Assembly (NCBI GenBank): GCA_002382665.1
Contig: DFZA01000009.1
Location: forward strand, 124,001-188,000
Source: Peptococcaceae bacterium UBA4068
Lineage (GTDB): Bacteria; Bacillota; Dehalobacteriia; UBA4068
Length of the DNA stretch: 64,000 nt
Reading direction: 5' to 3'
In this document: positions 49,453-56,982 of the stretch, piece after piece
Numbering within the stretch: the first letter of the stretch is position 1
Layout: each line of letters begins with the position of its first letter
The notes under the pieces: generated by a model
The model's input: the letters and a program-made list of their open reading frames with translations, nothing else
Database searches by the model: none
Told to the model about the DNA's origin: nothing
Made by a program: the position numbers and the translations under genes

Positions 49453-49698
49453 TTATGCATCCTGGCCAATTATTTTCACAGGAATAGGTAAACACTTGAT
49501 AATCGCCATAATATCACGGCGGGCGTGCTCGGTAATCCATAACGCAATCCGGCCAAGACGTGCGTCAAGAGTGGTCACCAACGCCATGTTATCATAACCT
49601 TCGATCAGCTTGTTAAATAAATCAATGTCACTTGGCGCAACTTCCAATAATAACATCTCGCCAGCGTCATTTTTATTCGCGGCTGTCACAGAATTCAC
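49453..49698 (-). CDS. DUF4911 family protein
   Basis: An 81-residue protein in which LLLEVAPSDIDLFNKLIEGYDNMALVTTLDARLGRIALWIT and the ending IKCLPIPVKII match DUF4911, a small conserved domain of Clostridia and Negativicutes with no known function. It is a single gene with its own terminator. Confidence 0.8.
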   Translation of the reverse strand: MNSVTAANKNDAGEMLLLEVAPSDIDLFNKLIEGYDNMALVTTLDARLGRIALWITEHARRDIMAIIKCLPIPVKIIGQDA

Positions 49699-50003
49699 CT
49701 CACAAAAACATATTATGCATTTGTTTTATATATTCTACACTTTTGGCTCGTTTCCTGCCGAAAAAATCGGGCAGAAGAACTTTGCTTATTTTAGCTAAAT
49801 CATCGTCTCCCAACAATGATTATACCCGAAGCTAAAACCATAATTCCTTCCCTACAGAGCCCTTCTGCCAATTTTATATTTTCGTGAAGCTTGATAAAAA
49901 ACCTTTTTATATAAAAGTAATTTTCTGGTAATTGATCATAATAATACCTTTTAAAAGCTATTATTAATTAGCTGTTTTATCCTAAAATAATTTAGCAAAT
50001 AAC
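49699..50003. other. Intergenic region with no recognised feature
   Basis: AT-rich spacer between the DUF4911 gene and the tRNA-Leu promoter. I find no convincing gene. A weak TGCC/GGGCA hairpin around 49758-49773 is the only local structure. Confidence 0.5.
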
Positions 50004-50032
50004 TTGATTTTAATTTATGATTATGCTATATT
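50004..50032 (+). promoter_or_regulatory. tRNA-Leu promoter
   Basis: TTGATT, a 17-bp spacer and TATATT end 14 nt before the tRNA 5' end. Confidence 0.7.
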
Positions 50033-50046
50033 GTTTTAGTATCCGC

Positions 50047-50134
50047 GCGGCAGTGGCGGAATTGGCAGACGCGCTAGATTCAGGTTCTAGTCCTGATTGC
50101 CAGGGTGGGGGTTCAAGTCCCTTCTGCCGCACCA
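50047..50134 (+). tRNA. tRNA-Leu (anticodon CAG)
   Basis: An 88-nt class II tRNA. Acceptor arms GCGGCAG and CTGCCGC pair fully; the anticodon stem CTAGA/TCTAG encloses the loop TTCAGGT, giving anticodon CAG, which reads CUG. A long variable arm and the T-loop GTTCAAG are present, and CCA is encoded. Confidence 0.95.
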
Positions 50135-50138
50135 AAGA

Positions 50139-50166
50139 AAAACCAGCCTTTTGGCTGGTTTTCTCT
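50139..50166 (+). terminator. tRNA-Leu terminator
   Basis: An AACCAGCC/GGCTGGTT hairpin followed by TTCTCTTTT, 5 nt after the tRNA CCA. Confidence 0.85.
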
Positions 50167-50222
50167 TTTAATAAAGTTGTGCTGGAACTGCGGTTTTGCC
50201 CTCAGGCAAAAGCCAGATTCCA

Positions 50223-50305
50223 GCCTTCTGCCGCACCAAAAACAGGACCAGCCTTTAGACTGGTTCTTTTTTTGGCATTTAGCTGTGCCGGAGCGGCGGT
50301 TTTGT
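50223..50305 (+). repeat. Second copy of the tRNA-Leu 3' end plus terminator
   Basis: CTTCTGCCGCACCA, an exact copy of the tRNA's last 14 nt, recurs at 50226-50239, followed by another ACCAGCC-type terminator and a diverged copy of the TGTGC-GGA-C-GCGGTTTTG tail seen at about 50178-50199. It is a tandem duplication of the 3' part of the tRNA region, or the remains of a decayed second tRNA or attachment site. Confidence 0.6.
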
Positions 50306-50325
50306 AGATTATGTAATAATCAAAT

Positions 50326-50619
50326 TTAATGAAGTGGGTGCTCTTTTACGAACAGAAGAGCTTTCGTCACTTCCACCGTTAAATTTGTCCGATAATTAAT
50401 CTCGATATCTTCCAATTCACCCAACAATGCGCCTTTTTCAGTGGTAACATAATGGGAAGGTAAATTGTTTAAGGCAATTGCACAGGCATTAAGGCGGCAT
50501 CTTTTACAATTGCACATATCCATAGTTTCGATCAATTCATCTACTATCTGTATAACCATACCCTCCACTATATTAACAAGTATTAATTCCCCATCGTCAT
50601 TTTTTGTAAGCTTTTCCAT
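50326..50619 (-). CDS. ComFB-family protein
   Basis: A 97-residue protein of the late-competence ComFB family: VNIVEGMVIQIVDELIETMDMCNCKRCRLNACAIALNNLPSHYVTTEKGALLG carries the typical cysteine pairs and LPxxYV motif. In cyanobacteria ComFB binds cyclic di-nucleotides; in Bacillus it is dispensable for competence. Role here unknown. Single gene, convergent with the tRNA region. Confidence 0.8.
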   Translation of the reverse strand: MEKLTKNDDGELILVNIVEGMVIQIVDELIETMDMCNCKRCRLNACAIALNNLPSHYVTTEKGALLGELEDIEINYRTNLTVEVTKALLFVKEHPLH

Positions 50620-50845
50620 CTGATCAAATTCCTTTCAGTTTAATTGATATACGAAAACTATTGTTTTGTTTTGCCATGTTAAGCAAATACAATTATTTAT
50701 TATATCGGAGAAATCCCTGTTTCAATAAGAGCAATTAGAAAACCGGGAATCAGCATTCGGTATGTACATGGATTCTCATGCTTTTTTATGATATACTTCA
50801 AGTAAAGAATGCTAATGTAATCGGTGATGGTTAATAATTATATTT

Positions 50846-50873
50846 TTGACTGTTGAATATGACAATATATATT
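50846..50873 (+). promoter_or_regulatory. Promoter of the nitroreductase gene
   Basis: TTGACT, a 16-bp spacer and TATATT lie about 45 nt upstream of the start codon. Confidence 0.5.
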
Positions 50874-50918
50874 GGAGTATCTTAATAATTGTATAATAAA
50901 AAGCAAGGAGTTAATTTT

Positions 50919-51452
50919 ATGGAAACTTTAACAGTAATTGCTAATAGGCAATCTTGCCGGGCTTATTCCAAAGATCAAATCAGTGAAAACGATTTGCAGA
51001 TAATATTAGATGCGGCTAACGCAGCGCCGGTAGGCAAGAAAAAATTTGATGAAATAAAAATTACAGTAATTCAAAATCAGCAACTGCTTGATAAAATGGA
51101 TGCTGTCGGGGCGGCATTCTTCAAGAACCACGACCAGCATCCGCTGTACGGCGCACCCACCGTTGTTTTGGTTTCCACTAAATCGCATGAAGGTGAGCCG
51201 TATCCGTTAGCATATTGCAACGCTGCCTGCATTGTCGAAAATATGGCTTTGGCAGCCACCGATTTAGGTCTTGGCAACGTATATATTTTTGGAGCAATAA
51301 TGGCTTTGTCTAAGAATGCTGAGCTTTGTTGGGAATTAAAAGTACCGGAGGGGTTTTTCCCTGCTTCCGCGATTGCTATCGGCAAAGCTGCCGAACCATT
51401 ACAAGAAAGAGAACTAATAAATACTAAGTTTGTCACGGATTATTTAAGATAA
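50919..51452 (+). CDS. Nitroreductase-family flavoprotein
   Basis: A 177-residue FMN-binding oxidoreductase of the nitroreductase fold: NRQSCRAYSKDQISENDLQIILDAANAAPVGKK binds FMN, and DLGLGNVYIFGAIMAL with ASAIAIGKAAEP completes the core. Substrates in the family range from nitro-aromatics to flavins and quinones; nothing here fixes one. AAGGAG lies 9 nt before ATG. It is a single gene with its own terminator. Confidence 0.88.
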   Translation: METLTVIANRQSCRAYSKDQISENDLQIILDAANAAPVGKKKFDEIKITVIQNQQLLDKMDAVGAAFFKNHDQHPLYGAPTVVLVSTKSHEGEPYPLAYCNAACIVENMALAATDLGLGNVYIFGAIMALSKNAELCWELKVPEGFFPASAIAIGKAAEPLQERELINTKFVTDYLR

Positions 51453-51461
51453 CTTGACAAA

Positions 51462-51491
51462 GAAAAGAGCCAGAAAACTGGCTCTTTTCTT
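51462..51491 (+). terminator. Nitroreductase terminator
   Basis: AAAAGAGCCAG/CTGGCTCTTTT hairpin with T tail. It may also serve the convergent MATE gene. Confidence 0.8.
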
Positions 51492-51548
51492 TATAATTAT
51501 ACGATGCTGCTCCTGGGAAACCATGAAACTTCCGACTTATTTGGTTGT

Positions 51549-52922
51549 TTATAAATCCTTACATAAGGAGTCAGATTTATTGAATAATAATTTTCTTGCA
51601 TAAATATAAAGAACGCCGGCTAATATGCAGGAAAGTACATCCGTAACTGGTTGCGCAATAACTAATCCGGTTAGCCCTATCATAGCGTTCATTAAAAAAA
51701 GTATCGGAATAAAAATTATTCCTGGTCTACTGACGGATAGTATCAAAGAAGGCACCGCCGCTCCAAGCGCCTGTAAAGCATTAGAATACACAAATAGTGC
51801 GCCTAAACACGGCCCGGAAATCAAAAGCAAATGTGCAAACCGTACTCCGAATTGATAAGCCGCTGGTTCTTCCAAAAAGGCCTTCACAATTACTCCGGCA
51901 CCAATAAAACTGGCTACAGTTAGAATTACGGCAAGAACCGTGGCGAAAATCAATGAAAACCGCATTACACCATTGAAGCGCTGCCAATTTTTCGCACCAT
52001 AACAAAAACCGAGTATTGGCTGCACGCCCTGGCCAACGCCGATTACCAAAAGCAAATTAATTAATGTTACTTTCATGGCTACGCCAATACCTGCTACAGC
52101 CATATCGCCATAGTTGACAATCAGATTATTAATAAAAACGCCGGAAACGCTGATCAGTATGCTGTTTATCGAAGCCGGTATGCCGATACTCAGTACACCA
52201 GAACAGATTTTATTTCCCGCAGCAAAGTCATTAATACTGATTGACAATATGGATTTACCGCGCAAAAAGTAGATTATGTAATAAAGAGCGCCAACCGCAT
52301 TACCTATAACCGTTGCTATGGCAGCACCGGCAACACCCCAGCCAAACCATAAAATCATTATCGGGTCCAGCACACAGTTGACTAGATTGCCTATAAGTAA
52401 ACCCATCATCGCCTGCTTGGGTTTTCCCTCGGCGCGGATAATATTGCTAAAACTGTTACAAATAACCACAAACACTGAGCCGCCGGCAAAAATATTTAAG
52501 TAGCTGCGAGTATATCCTATTGTAGCTGAACTGGTTCCGATAACGCCAAGTATTTTGTCCATGAAAATCCAGAGGATCAACATACATAAGACAGCGACCA
52601 CATTGCCTGCCCAGAAACAAAAGGACGAGGTCTTTTTGGCATATTCAAATTTATTTTCTCCCAACGCCCGGGAAATAACCGATGTTCCGCCGATGCCAAA
52701 TAAAAGCCCAAAAGCTAATAGCAACATAAATACCGGCGTGGCTAAAGAAACAGCCGCAACTTGCAGGGCGTCATGGGTCTGACCGACAAAAAACATATCT
52801 GCCAGATTATATATTACCACCATTATCATACTGACAATTGCCGGAATAACATTTTTGATTACTGCCTTGGGAATTGGTGCATTAGCAAATACTTCTAATA
52901 CTGCGCAATCTTCTTTTTTCAT
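51549..52922 (-). CDS. MATE-family multidrug/sodium antiporter
   Basis: A 457-residue, 12-helix exporter of the MATE/DinF type: IPAIVSMIMVVIYNLADMFFVGQ begins the first half, FGLLFGIGGTSVISRALGENK follows, and IGVGQGVQPILGFCYGAKNWQRF starts the second. Drives export of cationic compounds with a Na+ or H+ gradient. Start is uncertain: I use MKKEDCAV; an ATG 13 codons upstream lies only 6 nt after a strong hairpin. Confidence 0.88.
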   Translation of the reverse strand: MKKEDCAVLEVFANAPIPKAVIKNVIPAIVSMIMVVIYNLADMFFVGQTHDALQVAAVSLATPVFMLLLAFGLLFGIGGTSVISRALGENKFEYAKKTSSFCFWAGNVVAVLCMLILWIFMDKILGVIGTSSATIGYTRSYLNIFAGGSVFVVICNSFSNIIRAEGKPKQAMMGLLIGNLVNCVLDPIMILWFGWGVAGAAIATVIGNAVGALYYIIYFLRGKSILSISINDFAAGNKICSGVLSIGIPASINSILISVSGVFINNLIVNYGDMAVAGIGVAMKVTLINLLLVIGVGQGVQPILGFCYGAKNWQRFNGVMRFSLIFATVLAVILTVASFIGAGVIVKAFLEEPAAYQFGVRFAHLLLISGPCLGALFVYSNALQALGAAVPSLILSVSRPGIIFIPILFLMNAMIGLTGLVIAQPVTDVLSCILAGVLYIYARKLLFNKSDSLCKDL

Positions 52923-52966
52923 ACTAATGTTATTGTTCTCCCTGCTGAAATATTGTTTCATTTCAT

Positions 52967-52995
52967 AACAATGGGAGGCTTTGCCTCCCATTGTT
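52967..52995 (-). terminator. Perfect hairpin between the DUF364 and MATE genes
   Basis: AACAATGGGAGGC/GCCTCCCATTGTT forms a 13-bp perfect stem with a 3-nt loop. The T run after it is weak, so it may be a terminator for the upstream gene or a translational control element for the MATE gene. Confidence 0.6.
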
Positions 52996-53028
52996 CTCAC
53001 TGTTTCACTATATATCAATTCGACTTAT

Positions 53029-53781
53029 TTACTTATTTAATATCACTTTTCGACCATTGTTATAAATATCCTGCCAATCATCGCTGGCGATCGCTCGTCT
53101 ACAAACGCTAGCCTCAGGCATGGCTAAACCGGAAACGATGTCCACTCCGAAGTCAAAGAATAGCGGTGTCAAAGCAGCGCTGGGGCCGGTTAGAATAACC
53201 TTTGCCTTTTGCGTGAGCTGGAGTATCCGCGGCAGTGTCTTGTTGGTTAATGTCATACCGGTTATAATAACCAGTTCCATATCCGGCAAAAGGTATTCTT
53301 CCGCCGCATCCGGTAAGTCGCCTTCTCGCGGCTCGCGTTCAAATATGGTTAATTCACATCTACCACGATATAACTCGTCAACACCGCGGAAATGACCGAT
53401 CAGCGCAACTTTTTTTCCGGCGACCTCCGGCAACAATGCCTTGAATATATCGCCGTTATCCATACCTGGCGTAAACAACCGCGCGCCGTTGGACGATAGA
53501 ATTCGATCATCATTATAATAGGCGTTAATCGCTGCCATGCCCAACGCCGACTCAGTATAATCCCAACCTTTAATCAGCGCTGCCAGATCGCGCAGCGGTT
53601 TTCCGACATAGTTTGTCAACAGGCCGCTGTTTTGAGCTGGTACTGCATTCTTGAGCAACAATGAGGCAATACCGCAATTACCGCCGCTTTCCACCAACGC
53701 CCGCCAACTGCCGCAGCAGGCATAATCAACCCTGCGGTGGGGATCAATATTCTCAATCAACGTATCATAAAGCTGCCACAT
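53029..53781 (-). CDS. DUF4213/DUF364 putative heavy-metal chelation protein
   Basis: A 250-residue protein with an N-terminal enolase-like DUF4213 domain (WRALVESGGNCGIASLLL) and a C-terminal Rossmann-like DUF364 domain (KKVALIGHFRGVDELYRGRCELTIFEREPREGDLPD and VIITGMTLTNKTLPRIL). The family has been suggested from structures to bind metals or metal chelates; no reaction is proven. It is divergent from the ECF-type operon, with the shared 168-bp gap holding that operon's promoter, so joint regulation is plausible. Confidence 0.8.
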   Translation of the reverse strand: MWQLYDTLIENIDPHRRVDYACCGSWRALVESGGNCGIASLLLKNAVPAQNSGLLTNYVGKPLRDLAALIKGWDYTESALGMAAINAYYNDDRILSSNGARLFTPGMDNGDIFKALLPEVAGKKVALIGHFRGVDELYRGRCELTIFEREPREGDLPDAAEEYLLPDMELVIITGMTLTNKTLPRILQLTQKAKVILTGPSAALTPLFFDFGVDIVSGLAMPEASVCRRAIASDDWQDIYNNGRKVILNK

Positions 53782-53854
53782 ATCTATTACTCCTGATGTT
53801 TATTTTCTTCCAACTAATAATACAACATAAAGCTTTCTACCGCAAGAATATATC

Positions 53855-53884
53855 TTGACATGGATAATTAGTTTAGTATATTAT
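53855..53884 (+). promoter_or_regulatory. Promoter of the surface-protein/ECF operon
   Basis: A perfect TTGACA is followed by TATATT at 16 bp spacing (or TATTAT at 18). It lies about 70-90 nt before the first gene, which has a strong GAGGGGG ribosome site. Confidence 0.7.
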
Positions 53885-53949
53885 TTCAATGGTAGACTAT
53901 TTCCAAATATATACATTTTAACCAATTAATATTGAGGGGGACTTTATTA

Positions 53950-55326
53950 ATGTTAAAGAAACACAACCAAATACTGCTCGTTTTTTCGCTTGTCGTACTC
54001 ATGGTGTTATGTTTAAGCATTAATGCGCTGGCCAAGACCAGTTCGGAAACGATCGCAAATCCAGCCGATACGGCAACAGTTTTTACGGTAAAAATCGGTA
54101 ACGATACTGTCAATTATACCTGGGCGGATATTAAGGGAACCAGCGGAAAATTCACCACTTTCTCTGCTACTTATGCGGCAAAAGTAAATGGTGAACAAAC
54201 CACCGAGGATTGGAGCGGCGTATCTCTATCATCAATCCTCGCGGATGCAGAAAAGCAGCTTGGCATCACATTAGCTGATGATTGTATTATCAAAGCAACT
54301 GCCGTAGATGGTTATCTGATTACTTTTACCGTTGCGGACGTTGACGCTACATACATGGTCTCCGCCGACCCGGTAAAAAACTATGACGGCGATACTGTTT
54401 ATGATAACAGCTATGTACGTATCCAACGTGGTACGACATCCGAGCTTTCCAATTTTGCTGTCATTCGCTGCCTGACCGGCATCGAAATCGTGGCGGCTGA
54501 CGGATCGGCGATTTCCGTAGACACTACGCCTGCCGTAGACACTACGCCTGCCGCAAAAAAAGTATCTCCAACACCTCAGACGATATTGTTCAACGGCAAT
54601 CCTGTAAAGATGGAAGTTTATAATATCGACGGTTATAATTATTTCAAACTGCGCGATGTTGCCGCCCTCTTAAACGGCACTGCTAGTCAGTTTTCTGTTG
54701 GTTATGACCCGGCAAAATATGAAATGATTACTGTAAGCGGCGCCGCTTATACAACTGTCGGCGGCGAATTAGCAACCGGTGCAGACAAATCAGCTTCCTG
54801 CGAGGCCAGCGAATGGATACTAAAAGTTGACGGAGTTGTTAATAACGCTTATGTATACAATCTGGGCGGCAACAACTTTTTCAAGCTGCGTGATCTCGCC
54901 GCCGCTTTCGGTTTTGGCGTTGATTACGATGCCGCCACCAACAGCGCGGTAATCACCAGCAGCGACTATGTAGCTCCGGCTGCCGTTACTATAAATGGTG
55001 TTGGTTATACATACAAGCAATTGGCTGCTGCCGGTTCGGCAACTATCGAATACCAAAGCAAATCCGGCTCTTATACCTGCAAGGGCGTTTCTTTTGCACA
55101 ACTGCTCGGTACAGCAATACCCGCTAACGCTACTGTTACCGTAACCTACAGCGCCGGTTCCGGATATGAACCGGATACTTTTACAGGCGCAGACCTGGCA
55201 AATGCATATATTCTTTATACTTCCAATGGTTCCGTAATCCGGGATGCCGATAATAACGGCATTATATCATATGTTCGCTTGTATACCCAAAAAGGATTGA
55301 ATTATGTGCAGACAATATCCTGGTAA
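53950..55326 (+). CDS. Exported protein: two SUOX-like domains around two stalk domains
   Basis: A 458-residue exported protein. Signal or anchor helix ILLVFSLVVLMVLCLSINALA (about 7-27). Domain 1 (about 45-185) resembles the oxidoreductase molybdopterin-binding (sulfite oxidase, SUOX) fold: WSGVSLSSIL, IIKATAVDGYLITF, ending IRCLTGIEIV. Then two copper-amine-oxidase-N/stalk-type repeats (IDGYNYFKLRDVAALLNG, LGGNNFFKLRDLAAAFG). A second SUOX-like unit follows (YTCKGVSFAQLL to YVQTISW). I see no clear cofactor-ligating Cys, so binding rather than redox chemistry is likely. An exact 18-bp tandem duplication codes for repeated VDTTPA. First gene of the cluster. Confidence 0.75.
   Translation: MLKKHNQILLVFSLVVLMVLCLSINALAKTSSETIANPADTATVFTVKIGNDTVNYTWADIKGTSGKFTTFSATYAAKVNGEQTTEDWSGVSLSSILADAEKQLGITLADDCIIKATAVDGYLITFTVADVDATYMVSADPVKNYDGDTVYDNSYVRIQRGTTSELSNFAVIRCLTGIEIVAADGSAISVDTTPAVDTTPAAKKVSPTPQTILFNGNPVKMEVYNIDGYNYFKLRDVAALLNGTASQFSVGYDPAKYEMITVSGAAYTTVGGELATGADKSASCEASEWILKVDGVVNNAYVYNLGGNNFFKLRDLAAAFGFGVDYDAATNSAVITSSDYVAPAAVTINGVGYTYKQLAAAGSATIEYQSKSGSYTCKGVSFAQLLGTAIPANATVTVTYSAGSGYEPDTFTGADLANAYILYTSNGSVIRDADNNGIISYVRLYTQKGLNYVQTISW
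54517..54552 (+). repeat. Exact 18-bp tandem duplication
   Basis: Two identical 18-bp copies encode VDTTPA twice in the linker after SUOX-like domain 1. The identity at third codon positions points to a recent slip or copy event. Confidence 0.9.
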
Positions 55327-55362
55327 ACATTTAATACTCTAATACGTTTTAAGTTATCCTAT

Positions 55363-55685
55363 GCCAGAGCATCTTGCTCCGGCGAGACTGTCAAAAGGTG
55401 GTCAGCGAGCCGAGAAACGAGCGAGACCAGGTGGACCAGCTGGTTTTTGTTTAACAACAAAATCAACAGCTGAGGCACATAGGTAAAACTCAAGATAGAA
55501 TATCTTGGTTTTACCTCGGCGGTCAAAACCGACGACGCCCCAAGGGCCGCGAAGCTAAGCGAAGCGAAGAAGCTTCGTGGGGTATCGGGCACAGACGTAT
55601 AAAATATACGTTGAGGAGACGGTGATGGCCTGGGCGAAGTATCGCGAAGTTTATCGACACGCTGGCCGGAGGATCTTCCTCCGGC
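55363..55685. ncRNA. Large structured non-coding element before the lipoprotein gene
   Basis: This GC-richer stretch is bracketed by two 21-nt hairpins (55363-55383 and 55665-55685) that match at 18 of 21 positions, share the loop ATCTT, and differ by a compensatory C:G to G:C exchange. Between them lie an ACCAG/CTGGT hairpin (55427-55445), a 36-nt stem with a 1-nt bulge (55481-55516), a TCGG-CGGT/ACCG-CGA hairpin (about 55516-55535), a CGAAGCT/AGCTTCG stem inside GCCCC/GGGGT (55537-55582), and an ACGTAT/ATACGT hairpin (55595-55610). It could be a riboswitch-like leader or an IS200/IS605-derived palindrome-ended element. No known class is matched. Confidence 0.6.
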
Positions 55686-55717
55686 ATTTAAGCGTAGACA
55701 ATGGAGAGATATTTAAT

Positions 55718-56434
55718 ATGAGACGCTATTGCTTGATTTTCTTCTTGATATTTGCTTTATTTTTGACCGCCTGCACCTCAAAAGCGGCAAAAGATCAAAC
55801 CACTGACGCGGAAAAAACCGTTTCGGAAGAAACAGTAGACTCCAAAAACGATACTTCTGCAAAGGTAACTGAGAAAACAACCGAAACGGAACAGACAACA
55901 GATAATAATTCCACTACCAAATCTGAGGTATCCGCCGATGTAGCAGCAAAACCGGCGGCTCAGCAAGTAACTGAGCAAACAAAGACAACCGATAAGGCTA
56001 TTTTACACGTTTACGGAGACGGCGTTAAACAGGAATGCTGGTTCAGTATGGCTCAATTAAAAGCTATGAGCGATGGTTATGCGGAAGCGGAATATTACTA
56101 TAGAGGTAAAGATCCCGATAAAGGGCATAGTTTATGTAAAGGTGTGCGGCTGGGTTATCTATTAGATACGGTAGTTGGCTTGACCGATGATGCTAAAAAA
56201 GTCACTATTAAGGCATCGGACGGTTACGGCGTCGGCTATTCGCTGGCCGCCGTGCGTAAAACCTACATAGACGAAACGGATTCAACCCTAAAATTATATA
56301 TGATTTTAGCCTGGTTCTATGACGGCCAAACCAGCGACAGTCTTAATCTGGTAATGGGGCAAAACGTGGCCGGAGAATATAACCGTACTTACTGGGTACA
56401 AAATGTAATTTCAATCGAGGTCAAGACACAATGA
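55718..56434 (+). CDS. Lipoprotein with one SUOX-like domain
   Basis: A 238-residue lipoprotein: signal LIFFLIFALFLTAC with lipobox Cys19, then a Thr/Lys/Glu-rich linker of about 70 residues (TTDAEKTVSEETV), and a SUOX-like domain (about 90-236): SLCKGVRLGYLLDTVVGL, VTIKASDGYGVGYSL, MILAWFYDGQ and the closing YWVQNVISIEV. The domain is shared with three other proteins in the cluster. The ATG behind GGAG is chosen; the long frame upstream is non-coding structured sequence. It overlaps the S-component gene by 4 nt, so it probably hands ligand to that importer. Confidence 0.78.
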   Translation: MRRYCLIFFLIFALFLTACTSKAAKDQTTDAEKTVSEETVDSKNDTSAKVTEKTTETEQTTDNNSTTKSEVSADVAAKPAAQQVTEQTKTTDKAILHVYGDGVKQECWFSMAQLKAMSDGYAEAEYYYRGKDPDKGHSLCKGVRLGYLLDTVVGLTDDAKKVTIKASDGYGVGYSLAAVRKTYIDETDSTLKLYMILAWFYDGQTSDSLNLVMGQNVAGEYNRTYWVQNVISIEVKTQ

Positions 56435-56982
56435 AACTGCTAAAAAGATTTACAGTTAAAGACTTGATAATTATTTCCGCTATGGCGGCGCTGGGCATCG
56501 CCATTAAACCAGTAGTAGTACCGCTCGTCCATCTGATCAGCACGCCCCTGTTTATACCCAGCGGCGCATTGGCCGGTGGCTTGTATATGATGTGGCTGGT
56601 AATGGCCTTCGGTCTTACCAACAAACGCGGTTCGGCAACGCTCTGCGCTATTGTGCAGGCTATTTTGGTATTAATCACTGGTGTAATTGGCTCCCATGGG
56701 GTTATGAGCCTAGTCAGTTACACCATGCCCGGTGTGATGATTGACTTGGGATTGCTGGTGACGCGCCATCGCTGCTGTTGCCTTCCCTGCTGCTTTCTAG
56801 CCGGATTGTTGGCAAATATCACCGGGACAGCCATTACTAATCTGATCTTTTTCACTCTGCCGCTGATTCCTTTGCTATTGTCCTTAGTATTGGCAGCCTT
56901 TTCTGGTGGTATCGGCGGTATACTCAGCTGGGAACTGCTTAAAGCATTACGACGCTACGGTATTGGAGGTACAAACATATAA
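56431..56982 (+). CDS. ECF transporter S component (substrate-binding membrane subunit)
   Basis: A 183-residue protein with about six membrane helices: LIIISAMAALGIAIKPVVVPL, IPSGALAGGLYMMWLVMAFGL, ATLCAIVQAILVLITGVIG and LIPLLLSLVLAAFSGGIGG. Size and topology fit ECF S components, which bind a vitamin or metal and dock on EcfA-A'-T. Its A and T partners are encoded downstream. It does not look like CbiM, so cobalt is unlikely; it does not clearly match a vitamin family I know. An unusual CCCLPCC sequence lies in the middle (about residues 113-120). Confidence 0.7.
   Translation: MKLLKRFTVKDLIIISAMAALGIAIKPVVVPLVHLISTPLFIPSGALAGGLYMMWLVMAFGLTNKRGSATLCAIVQAILVLITGVIGSHGVMSLVSYTMPGVMIDLGLLVTRHRCCCLPCCFLAGLLANITGTAITNLIFFTLPLIPLLLSLVLAAFSGGIGGILSWELLKALRRYGIGGTNI

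Noticed and set aside
55359..55592. 77-codon minus-strand open frame across the structured element
   Set aside because: No ribosome site, and the coding pattern follows from palindromic, repeat-like DNA; more likely non-coding.
55577..55717. Extended N terminus of the lipoprotein frame
   Set aside because: The upstream part would cover the structured element; the ATG at 55718 has GGAG and opens a clean lipoprotein signal.
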